A stretch of 64,000 nt of DNA, taken from positions 24,085,060 to 24,149,059 of the forward strand of contig OW203768.1 of NCBI GenBank assembly GCA_934045905.1, given 5' to 3'. The notes under the pieces are model-generated. The model was not told the DNA's origin. It was given only the letters and a program-made list of their open reading frames with translations, and searched no databases. How positions within the stretch are numbered: position 1 is the stretch's first letter; each line of letters opens with the position of its first letter. The stretch comes from Leuctra nigra (taxonomy: Eukaryota > Arthropoda > Insecta > Plecoptera > Leuctridae). The position numbers were made by a program, and so were the translations under genes. This document shows, piece by piece, positions 32,633-43,418 of this stretch.

Positions 32633-33884
32633 AGCCTTACGGCATGTGGGTTTCAAACAGAATACAGTAATTCTGCCTAATACAAACTTATTTGTAGCAT
32701 GAGCAATATTGTTTGAGATTACTTTAATTGATTTTTTGCCAATGAGTGAGCTTTATTGCGAGTTTAAAAGTGTACTGCGCAAACTCGAGGAACTGGATAT
32801 CGTGTCATTCAACCTTTATAAGCACAAAGTTGTAATTACATATTAAAATTAGATCGGTACTATTTTGATATCAGCAGATTTAGAAATGTCCAACTCCAAA
32901 TGTATAAACAGATTTATTTTTTTATTCCAATTGTGAGCCTATATGACTAAATGGAATCTAGTGGAGCGGTCGCTCCACCCAGCCAAGTCGTACTATACCC
33001 TCACAGTCACTCAACATACCGTTACTGCCTAATAAACTAAGGAGCAGACCAAACACTTTTACTGTAAGAAACAACATAGCATTTTCGGCCTACTAGATCT
33101 TAAAATTCGAAAATCTCACATTGTTGCGAAATATCTTAATTTCGAGCTATGGCCCACCCCACCCCCTATACCAAATTTGGGAACAACAGGTTATGTCATT
33201 TGCGAGCTGGAGGGCCGTGAAAAACGTGAATTTACACCACTTTCTGATTCTGATGATGATGATGATGATGATATCAGGAAACCCTATTGACAGGGCCACA
33301 GCCTAAACGGGTTAACCGATCAATCTGAAATTTTTACCACATATGCACTTTTGGCGTCTGAGGTGCCTTTTGCTATAACTGGTTTTGTGCCGCCATTTTG
33401 AAACCGGAAGTGACGTCATATCTCAGAAACGGCTGAACCGATCGGAACGAAATTTGCGCCAATCGATTCAGACGGTCATCTATATGAAATATCAATAGTC
33501 GAAATAAAAATGCACTATTACGAAAACCGGAAATGATGCCATAAAAATGCCAAATCTGACTATAATCATCTCTTATAACAATAACTACATATTCAGAAAG
33601 CTTATAATGTTACATAACGTTTATAGATACAAATTTTAGGTGGCAGTGATGTCAGCCGCCATTTTGAAACGTGAAGTGATGCGATAACTCGAGAACGGCT
33701 GGACCGATTGGAACGATGCTTTCGCAATTCATCATGGAATATAATTTTAAGCGTACATTTAGCACCAAACACAATTCTTCTTAGCAACCAAACCACAAAG
33801 GCGTATTTTTTTAAAGGAATTATAGTCATTGGTGACAAAGTATATGTTACAAGTTGTATAAATAAACTAAAAAAAGGAGTGATA

Positions 33885-34253
33885 TCCCCATAAAAAACAC
33901 TCCGTGTAAAAATACCAGCCAAGTCTCTTCAACTAAAAAAAATTGTTAGATATCTAAAAATTCAGCACTGAAAAGGAGTGATATCAAAAAATGGCCAAGT
34001 CAAAATTTTTCAAAAAATACTTGGCGCGTCGTTTCTTAGGAGATTAGAGATATATTTCATGTATAGATGATTGATTTCCGGCCTACTTCTATACTATTTA
34101 TAGAACGATGTGTCAAGTATTTTTTGAAAAATTTTGACTTAGCCATTTTTTTATATCACTCCTTTTCAATGCTGAATTTTTAGATATCTTCTATTTTTTT
34201 TAGTTGAAGAGACTTGGCTGGTATTTTTACACGGAGTGTTTTTTATGGTTATA
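33885..34253. repeat. Internal imperfect palindrome of about 370 bp
   Basis: CCATAAAAAACACTCCGTG and CCAGCCAAGTCTCTTCAACT on the left arm are mirrored by AGTTGAAGAGACTTGGCTGG and ACGGAGTGTTTTTTATGG on the right. The inner parts also pair (GGAGTGATATCA/TGATATCACTCC style). It repeats in part at 38095-38140 and 62753-62850, so it belongs to the large inverted-repeat family. Confidence 0.75.
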
Positions 34254-34595
34254 TGTACACTGTTATTAGTTTCAATTGGATGACATGAGTTATTGTGGCT
34301 TTGGGTATCACCCATAAAAAATATGGTTTTTAACTATAAAAAAAATAGAAGAAATCTAAATATTCAGCACTGAAAAGAAGTGATATCAAAAAATGGGCCA
34401 AGTCAAAACTTAATTTTAACAACCAAAATATACTTGGCGCATCGTGTATATAAATAGTATAGAAGTATTTGCCAAAAATCAAATGTACCTTAATATATTA
34501 TATAATATACCTATAATGCCCTTAAAAACGATGTACATAAATAGCTTGGAAGTATAAGCCAATTATAAATTATACATGAAATAAACATATACATA

Positions 34596-37500
34596 GGGTC
34601 GATGTACCCTTTGTGGCCACTGTACCTGTTGTAGCCACATCAATATTAAACTGATAAAAATAAGCTTTGGGTGAAAGTCCCGCTTATTTTTAAATTTTTT
34701 ATTTGTCAAGTTACTTCTTGTGAAGAAATTAGGTGCTTAATTCACATTGCTAACTTCACTGAAGAAACTTCAGGAGGCTGTGAAAAATGTGGCGCCAGAT
34801 TGTGACAGATTTGTTACTGTTTTTGCTAAGGAAGACGTCATGAGTATTTCTTGAATTTAAGATATATATGACAGAGCTTTTGAAAGTTTTCACCATTTAT
34901 TCATGTAAGTAATAGTTTAATCTAATAATATATGCCAAAATATGTGTTAAGTTTATTAAGATTAGAAAGTAACTGAGGTGGCCACTAACTGGAACTGAAA
35001 TTTAGGTTATGTTCCAGTTGATGCCATGAGGTGGCCGAAACTGGCTCCTATATGTTCCAGTTCTGGCCACTATGCTAATTTGTGCATGTAAAGAAATAGT
35101 TTCTTTATATTTTACTTACAAAATACTTTCTATAGTTTAGTAAATAAGTAATACCTATTATAAGTATTAAACTACTTTACAGAATGGCTCCTATAAACAA
35201 AAACAAGGCATTGTTTCAATACTCTCCATCGAAAATCAGACGCGCTCTTGATGCTGTGAATAAAGGGATGAAGGTTCAAACGGCTAGCAAACTTTTCCAT
35301 GTTCCCCGCACCACTTTAAGAAATAAGCTAAGTGGCAAAGCTCCAGCAACATCTGGAAGAGTTGGGCCATGTTCATTGTTAGGGGAAGACTCAGAAAAGA
35401 TTCTGGTTGATTGGATACAGAAGACAGCAAAAATGGGGTTTCCTATAAATAAGGAAGCACTAATGTCTGCAGTACAGAAAATGGTGACAATTGGAGGTTT
35501 CAAAACCCCATTTACAAACAATAGACCGGGAAGAAAATGGTTCGATAAATTCATGAAAAGACATCCAATGATCAGCCAAAAGCACTCCGAGTACATTAAC
35601 AAGGCTCGTGGAGGAATCAACGAGGTGAAAATAAGAAGGTGGTTCTCAGAAATTGAGCTCGATTTGGAAGAGAACGCAGCAATACTAAAGGATCCCAACC
35701 GGATTTTCAATATGGATGAAACATCATTTTATCTATGTCCAACTGGAGGGCTTATCCTTGCCACTAAAGGAAAACCTGTTTATAATATGTCCAGCAATTC
35801 AGACAAAGAAAACATCACAACTTTGATAACGGTTAACGCTGCCGGGCTCATTGCTCCGTCACTCACTCTTTTCAAATATGAAAGGATTCCTGCAAGAATT
35901 GTACAGGCCGCTCCACCTTCATGGGGTATTGGCAGATCTGAGAAAGGGTGGATGACGGGTGAAACATTCTACTAATATTTTGCTAACGTTTTCCACCCCT
36001 TTTTGATTAACAAAGGCATTTCACTGCCTGTAATTGTTTTCCTGGACGGGCATGCATCACATCTTACGCTTGAATTGAGCCAGTTTTGTAAAACAAATGG
36101 GATCATATTGGTGTCTCTGTACCCAAACACAACTCATATTCTCCAGCCTCTAGATGTTGCATTCTTTGCGCCACTCAAAACGCGTTGGCGGCAAGTTGTC
36201 CGTGCTTGGATGTATGAACACAACGGCTCTGAGCTTGGAAAACAAGATATCCCTCTCACGCTTAGCAAGATTTTGCAAGAGGAATCTTTCAAATCCACAA
36301 TCATATCAGGGTTTCGCGTTTGTGGATTATATCCATTCGATCCAAATGCTGTCGATTACTCCAAGTGTGTTGATGAGATCGGGTCCCAGCCGATGATACA
36401 GACAGCCAAACCCCAGCAAGCGCTTAGTCACCTCGAGTATCTGGAGAGTAAAATATGTCCTATTTTGCTTGAGCAGTTCCAGAATAAACAAAAGCAAGGG
36501 GGTGCTTGGGACGGTGACATCGCTGCTTTAATCCTCTTTAACACATGGGTGCAATTTGGGGAGGATGCATCTCTCAAACTTCAAAATGATCAGTTGTTGT
36601 CATTGCCTTTAGAATTAGACAAACAGCAATCATTTCCACAAAATTCGCAAATTGAAGATGTGCAAGTATCAGAAATAATTGACATCAGTCACCGACAAGA
36701 GAAGAGTCAAGATTCTCATACGATGAGTTGTACATTGTCTCCACAAGTATTGGATAATGTTGTCAATGTGACTGAAGGGCCTCCTCAAGGCTTGAACGAG
36801 CCGTCGCCTTCATCTAGCCATTCTTCCATGGAAGATATTTTAAGAAATGTAATTATGTGGCCTAAAGAACAGGTAACAAACAAGAGGAAACCAAAGGTAC
36901 GTTTACCATCTGTTCTGACATGTGAAAAGTGGCTGGCTCTTCAAGAGGACAAAGAGAAAGAAAAGCAAGAAAAGATTAACAAAAAAGGGACAAGAAGACC
37001 CAGAGTTCCACATACTTCGAAAACTCCCGTGGAAGGAGATAAGGTGTTGACAACTCCTCGCCGGAATGTTGTCAAGAAACGACGGGAGTCTATGCCAAGG
37101 GGAGTAACTTTGAAGAAGGCTCGCCTGTCCGAAACTGAAGATTCCGATAATGTGGACAATCCAGAATCCGACACTGAATCTGATGGCAGTGACATCAATG
37201 ACTACTTGAAGGATGTAGCCAAGCCAAAACATGATTACAGCGTCAATTCATTTGTCATTGTGAATTATGAAGGAGAAAAATTCCCTGGTTAGTTTACCTT
37301 CATTTATACAGATTACCTGACCAATTTTTTTTAAGTAGGCTGCCTACGGCTACTTGTATTGACATGCCTATTGACTCTTACTTGTTTTAGGAATGATCAC
37401 TTCTGCCAAGAACAAAACTTTTGACATAAAGACAATGTCTATGGCTGGAATCGGGCTTTGGAAGTGGCCCAACCAAGTTGACAAATCTACGTATAGCAAA

Positions 37501-37951
37501 GAAGATATTCTTGAAACGATTAGCCCTCCGCAGTGTGTATCATCAACGAGGGGGGATGTTTACAAGATTCCAGAACTAATAAAATATCGAACATATTAAT
37601 CTAGTACATGTTAAATATCATATTATTATTACATATTACATATTAAAGAAGTTTTACCTACACCAAACATGTTTTAAAATATTTATTAAGATGTGGCCAG
37701 AACTGGTACATTGATGTGGCAACAACTGGATCATAGTGGCCACAACTGGGACATTTTAACATTTTAACTTCAAAATAAAAATTAAGTGTGTTACCAATAA
37801 AATTATTTAACTTTTGATCATTATATTAATAAAGAACATATGTATGAATGATAAGCCATTTGATTCATGTTTCTATGTCATCAGGGCTTTTGTTTATTCT
37901 ATGTCAAACACAAATATTCTCTTAAAGTGGCCACAAAGGGTGCACCGACCC
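34596..37951 (+). mobile_element. pogo/Tigger-type element (3.36 kb)
   Basis: Inverted ends GGGTCGATGTACCCTTTGTG and its counterpart (CAAAGGGTGCACCGACCC) are flanked by TA on both sides (34594-34595 and 37952-37953), the Tc1/mariner/pogo target duplication. Inside each end, GTGGCCAC and (A)ACTGG motifs recur at 34977-35070 and 37693-37756, as likely transposase-binding sites. It contains one two-exon transposase gene. Confidence 0.85.
35184..37599 (+). pseudogene. pogo-type transposase, two exons, one nonsense codon
   Basis: Exon 1 is 35184-37287 and exon 2 is 37391-37599 (GT-AG, phase 1), about 770 codons. Domains in order: an HTH_psq-like segment (YSPSKIRRALDAVNKG...TASKLFHVPRTTLRNKL) at about 13-50; a CENP-B/Tc5-type DNA-binding region at about 65-140; and the DDE_1 catalytic core with Asp in FNMDETSF (about 176), FLDGHASH (about 286) and HILQPLDVAFF (about 323). 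A Lys/Arg-rich basic tail follows, and exon 2 carries the motif LWKWP. A TAA at 35973-35975 directly after TGETFY interrupts an otherwise open frame, so the copy is probably inactive unless the stop is read through or is a sequence error. The family normally cuts at TA sites in the nucleus. Confidence 0.85.
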
Positions 37952-39040
37952 TAGTATACCTATAATGCCCTAAAAAAACGATGCGCCAAGTATTTTTTGA
38001 TTTTCAAATAAAGTTTTGACTTGGCTAATTTTTTGATATCACTACTTTTCAGTGCAGAATTTTTAGATTTCATTTTTTTTTTAAGTTGAAGAGACTTGGC
38101 TGGCATTTTTACACGGAGTGTTTTTTATGGGGATATTTCTACTTTTTTTAGTTACTTCATACAACTTACGTGTGACACATATCACATGAACAATTACTAA
38201 ATCCTTTAAAAAAAATTACCCTTTACAATTTGGTTATTCTCATGAAAAAAACAAAGGTTTCATTCCAATCGGTCAACCCAGTTCCGAGATATGGCAACAC
38301 GTCGGTTTTCAAAATGGCCGCTGAACTTTCTGCACTGCCACATAGAATTTATAACTATAAATGATGTGTATCATTTTAAGCTTTCTGAATAATATGTATT
38401 TATTGTATAGGAGGGGATTATAATGATTTATAAATTTGAATGACGTCATTTCCGGCCTCATAAATAGGAAAATTCTAGTTTGACTGTTCCTATTCCATAG
38501 AGATGGCCTTCCGAATCGTTTGGCACTAGTTTCATACCGATCGGTCAACCAGTTTTCGAGATATTACGTTTCTTCCGGTTTCAAAATGGCTGCTGAAATC
38601 ACTGACCTCTTGAATTATAATTTTAACATGATTACATTTTATTATAAGCAGTCTCAAATAGTATATTTATTGCATCAAAATGTAAATTTGTGCGATTTTT
38701 AAAATGTGTGACGTCATTTCCGGTTTCAGTATGGGAAACTGCAAATATTATTGATGATAATACATAAAGTTGACCGTCTAAATTGTTAAGCGCTGGTTTC
38801 GTTTAAATCTATTAAGACGTTATTAAGATATGATGTCATTTCTGGTTTCAAAATGGCGGCTTCCGGTTGGTTTTATATCAGGTCAAATAAAATCACAAAA
38901 GAACATACGTTACATAAATATCAAAATAATTGGATCAAATTTGTTGCCGAAATGCCAATCGATGAATTAAATTTCATGACGTCATTTCCGGTTTCGTTAA
39001 CATAAATTTTAGTCTGTTGCTATTGATAATCCATAAAGAT

Positions 39041-39490
39041 AGATTAGATAGATTATTGTGGTTTAACGGCGCGTCAACGACGAGGTTATATTGCGCACAT
39101 TAATTTTTGCATTTTTGCATTTAACTTTGTTGATATAAGTGGTGGACATGGGGAGGGGTCGTCCTAACGGGCCCGATCCGGGGGAGTCCAACACTGGTGG
39201 GGAGGCCAGGCCGGAATGGGGACGGACCGGGGGGTGTGAGGATTCGGGCCGGCGGAACCCGATTTCAGGGGGATCACCATCTCGAGGGGAGAGGCCGACC
39301 CGATGGGGACCGCAGATTCAAGGGAGGACATGGTTAGGCCGACCCTGGCTGCTCTTTGTCTAGACCTCACCACTGATCTGTCCGGCATGGGTAACCCTTA
39401 CACATGAGCATATGCTCGCCGTCGTAGCTGCAATGGATCATTGGCCAACGCAAACCCCACCACCGCGCTAAGGTGGCAGCCATCGGTGGG
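39041..39490 (-). mobile_element. SINE-sized retroposon, copy 3 (450 bp)
   Basis: Flanked by a perfect 16-bp duplication GATAATCCATAAAGAT (39025-39040 and 39491-39506), the longest of the five. Same orientation as the others. It is nested in the right arm of the large inverted-repeat element. Confidence 0.88.
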
Positions 39491-40017
39491 GATAATCCAT
39501 AAAGATGACCGTCCGAATCGTTTGGCGCTATTTTCGTTCCAATCGGTCCAGCCGTTGTTGAGATATGACGTCACTTCCGGTTTCAAAATGGCGGCACAAA
39601 AAAAAATTCATGGGGTGAAGGTTAAATCAGACGCCATAAGTGCACACGTGGTAAAAATGTGAGATCAATCGGTTCAGTTGTTTAGGCTGTGGCCTGTTTA
39701 CCGGATTTTAGCTCCAGCCTACTACTACTACTGAGATTATTATTATTATTATGAAAACCGCCCTAAAACACTGTTTTCACGGCCCTCTAGCGTGCAAAGG
39801 GCGTAACCTATTGTTCCCAACTTTGGTATATGTTGTAGGGTTGGCCATAGCTCGAAATTAAGATATATCGCAACAATGTGAGATTTCCCAATTTTAAGAT
39901 CCAGTAGGCCGAAAATGCCACTTTGATGCTTACAGTAAAAGTGGGTTTGCTCCAGCCTTTATACGAGAGTGTGCGCGCCGTACGACTTGGCTGGCGTGGA
40001 GCGACCGCTCCACTAGA

Positions 40018-41041
40018 TATTTGGGCTAAAACTTGATTTTCATTTCTCAGCGCCTACGATTTAATTACTGAGGTATTGACTCCTCTATCCGGAGTTATAC
40101 TTCATCAAAGAAAACTTGTAAAAGGACAGCCAAGCACCACCATTGGAAAATGCAGTATATTTTGGATCAATGATTAGGAGATTATCGGAGATTATTGAAA
40201 AACTGATCAATATAATTGATAATGCTAGACTAGGAACTGATCCATATTGATGTGATGTAATTAAAAATTAATTGTGTGAGTACTGTGTGTACTTGTATGA
40301 GTACATCACTCTTTTGCAAGGGCTGCAAATGGATGCAGAGATGTGGCAGGGCGATCTAAAACGAGGGGCCCAGTCTAAGAAGATGGCGACGAAATACAGA
40401 ATGAATTAAGAATAATATAGAACTCTAAAGGAGGAGTTTATGACAGACATTATTGGACTGCAACAATACTTTGATGCTGTGAAACACGTGTTGAGACATA
40501 AATAAAAAAAATTAGTTTTAGTTTCCAGTTGTTATTTCTTTTTTTGTATCATTGTTTACAATATATTATTACCCACCTGACTATGATGACTCAATATTTG
40601 TATCAAATTTTATCTATAAAACTGTACTTTTTGTATTCAACTAGAATCATGACTACCTACTGTATATTGTAGTAGGTAGTTAGTATCTATCATTGTAATT
40701 TCCATTTTTCTTGTGAAAGTGAAAAATACAACCTTTTCAATTTCAGTTTTTAATATGTTTAAGAAGTTTTACTCAGTTTCTTCAGTACATTTAAACGCAT
40801 TACTTATAGATTTTTCAAATACTTTCCTTTCTTAAATTTTTCAATTCATACTAAATATTTCAGCATTTTCAACTCGGTTCACAACAGATTATTTTATGAT
40901 AATTTTTTTATGAGCTATTCCATTAATTTTTTTAGCGATAATTTTTTTTTCAATAGCAACATTTGGTAAAACACATGTTTTTTAAACTCAAAAGTTTTAA
41001 TTTGCAATTAGTGGATCAAATTCAGAATTCTAGTTGACCAA
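40018..41041. other. No recognisable gene
   Basis: AT-rich sequence. A stretch at about 40320-40510 with GGCTGCAAATGGATGCAGAG and AGACATAAATAAAAAAA could be the 3' end of an old transcript or retroposon, but I cannot identify it. Confidence 0.45.
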
Positions 41042-41052
41042 ATTCAACCAAC

Positions 41053-41437
41053 GGCTGGTGTAATGGATACCTCGGTTCTCGTCAGATCACCGAGGTTAAG
41101 CAACATTGAGCGCAGTCAGTAGTTGGATGGGGTACCATTCAACTCTGCCCTGCCAGTTGCTGCCGTTGGGCCAGAGAGACTGGGGTGTTTGGGGGTTAGT
41201 GTAACGACACCCCTCCACCTGTTATCAGTCTCTCGACGGGCGTTACATCGTCCTTGGGATGGGACGTTAAACAACAGCAGAGCGAAAGGAGCTAACTACT
41301 CACTCGCTTATCATCCCTTAGTTACGAATCCTCAACCAACTTCACCTCCTATAATGGCGCATCGTCAATGGAGCAGAGTTGTTGAGGCGGCAGTAGGACT
41401 ACCAGTCCTGAAACGTCATAACAAAAAAAAAAAAAAA
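41053..41437 (+). mobile_element. 5S rRNA-derived SINE (SINE3-like)
   Basis: The 5' part (about 41085-41131: GATCACCGAGGTTAAGCAAC, then AGTAGTTGGATGG) closely matches the internal promoter and 3' part of 5S rRNA. A unique body with GGGACGTTAAACAACAGCAG follows, then a poly-A tail of about 15 bases. Flanks ATTCAACCAAC (41042-41052) and ATTGAACCAAC (41437-41447) form an 11-bp target duplication with one mismatch. 5S-derived SINEs are a known class (SINE3) transcribed by polymerase III. No coding capacity. Confidence 0.8.
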
Positions 41438-41447
41438 TTGAACCAAC

Positions 41448-42425
41448 AATGTTGATGCAAATAAAACATAAGATCACTCGGCAGGAATATCTTTTTCGCG
41501 CCAAAATGTGTTTTAATGAAAAAAAAAATGTAAACTTTTGATTGAGCATGAAAATAATGTCTTTGTGAATAAGCCAACGAGCGAATTGGCTGAGTGATGC
41601 TACCGCCCCACAGATTCTACCTGGCTACCAGAAGAGGGTATGATCGTAGGTGATACGACGAAATATTTGTAGGTATTGAGATGATCGATTTGAAGGGGGG
41701 GAAAGGGTCAGATTGTAGGTGTTGCGCCAATTATTGGTATGTATTACGAAGTAGGTGATACGGCTTGTAGGTGTTATGGTCATGCACCTCAAGAACTAAG
41801 CTCGTTCGTTGCATCTTCTGCCCAAATTCAAACGCACAGAGCACAGTTACGACTTGCACGAAATGCTGAAGGGTATTTATGTTACATTGAAGAGATTGCT
41901 ACAAGCAGAGTAACATTGCAACAGATCTAAATGCATCATACAATCAGTGATGTTCAGATACTTATAAACATTGTGTTAAAAAAGTCATTAACCTAGTTTT
42001 TTTTTTGTATCTTTTGCAAGTGAAGTTGATGCTTGTAAAAAGCAGGGGAGAAATAACACATTTTTAAACTGTGTCATCCAAACCGATGTTAAATTGATTT
42101 TTTGCGACATAAATAAGTATGTCCTCAATGAAGTCCTCATTTCGTGGTGTCTTTAGACAGAAAATAAATCTCACACCTATGGATGAAGAGGTTTGACAAT
42201 TTCGTATTTTATATTCATGGTCAAATGGTATCTCTGGAATATCTTAAGTTTCGACCAAAAATCAAATAGAGTTGTGTAAAGGATTGATCAGTCACTGAAA
42301 TACCCAGTTAACAATATACCTATTAATTGAGCATGAGTGAATCATTTATAATTATCAAACAAACACACTCATACACCGACAAGACAAATCCAAATCACAG
42401 TCGATTGGGACTCCAAGAAGTCAAC
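41448..42425. other. No recognisable gene
   Basis: TAGGTGATACG and TAGGTATTG-type phrases recur at 41645-41780, but no unit can be defined. Small ORFs (about 60 codons) lack motifs. Confidence 0.45.
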
Positions 42426-43240
42426 ATGCCCGCCCATACGGATATTTCGATAAAACAAAAAGTTATAGCTCTTATTGAGACCGGCGGGATGCGACCCAGG
42501 CAAGCGGGTGAACAGTATGGTGTCTGGAAAATGACGGCTTATAGGTGGTAGCAACAATACGGCGACACGGGGAATGACAATCGCAGGAAAATGACATTAC
42601 TGATAACAGGATATTAGGCGAGAAAAGAGAGTCATAAACACAACTAATATTTATAATCAATTTCAGTAATTGTTAATAATTTAATCCTTACAATTTGGTG
42701 TTAAATTTTGATTAGACCCGGATCTGGACCTCCACGAGTGTCGACGGCTGCACAAGACGCTGCTCTCGTGGCTGCGTCGGAAGCGAGTCCATTCACCGAC
42801 GCGCCCAAACTCAAAGCCAACACAAACTTCCCCGGATGTCGCCAGACTGTCGTCAATAGACTACGTGACTCTGGCCTGCGGTCCCGTCACGCAGCGAGCA
42901 AAGAGATCCTCACGGATGACCAATGCGTCGACCGAATGGCTTTCGCTGCGGCCCACGCACACTAGGACTGGTCCAGAGTAGTTTTTTCAGACGAGAAAAC
43001 GTTCTCTTGATCAAACGACGGACCAGTCCTCGTGTACCGGCAGAAGGGCGAACGCTACAACCCGGAGAATGTGGCAAAACATAAAAAGAGAGGCTGATTC
43101 TCGGTCTGCGCGTGGGGATGGATTGCGAAGGAAGGTGGCGGCGCTCTGTGGCGGGTAGATCGTAGACTCACCGGCGTGCAATACCGGGACATCCTCCGTG
43201 CCGTCGGTGAGGATAAAGGCTGTTCAAATTACGCTTACAA
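42426..43240 (+). pseudogene. Tc1-like transposase, heavily decayed
   Basis: MPAHTDISIKQKVIALIETG and AGEQYGVWKMTAYRW form the N-terminal helix-turn-helix. After a roughly 110-bp interruption the frame resumes at about 42715 with RPGSGPPRVSTAAQDAALVA, PGCRQTVVNRLRDSGLRSR, and the first catalytic Asp in WSRVVFSDEKTFS. Then NDGPVLVYRQKGERYNPENV, WGWIAKEG and GVQYRDIL follow. Stops are visible before QQYGD, before DWSRVV, after EKTFS and after KKRG. The C-terminal catalytic residues are lost. This is a dead Tc1/mariner-superfamily copy. Confidence 0.8.
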
Positions 43241-43418
43241 CGCCGCTGGGGTGTAATAAAGCAGCACCATCCAGACCTTCCACCTGAATTCACACTTTGC
43301 CAACCTAAACTTCCCAAAGTGAATCCGCTAACTTGTTGAATGTTTTGACATTTCAACAAATGGTGGATGTTTTTTTTACTGTGTCGTGTGATTTTAAAGT
43401 TTTTAACATTCAGAAAAG

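Larger units (their letters stand above)
32957..40017. mobile_element. Large inverted-repeat (foldback-like) element with nested insertions
   Basis: It opens TCTAGTGGAGCGGTCGCTCC and closes with the reverse complement at 40017; TA follows on the right (AA on the left). The arms extend at least 1 kb and contain imperfect subrepeats with AAACCGGAAGTGACGTCA, ACGGCTGAACCGATCGGAAC and CGCCATTTTG phrases, matched in reverse at 38.2-39.0 kb and 39.5-39.7 kb. Nested inside are a pogo-type element (34596-37951) and retroposon copy 3. No ORF belongs to the arms. Other copies lie at 22990-23181 and 61827-62870. The superfamily is unknown; TA ends suggest Tc1/mariner-like mobilisation. Confidence 0.7.
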
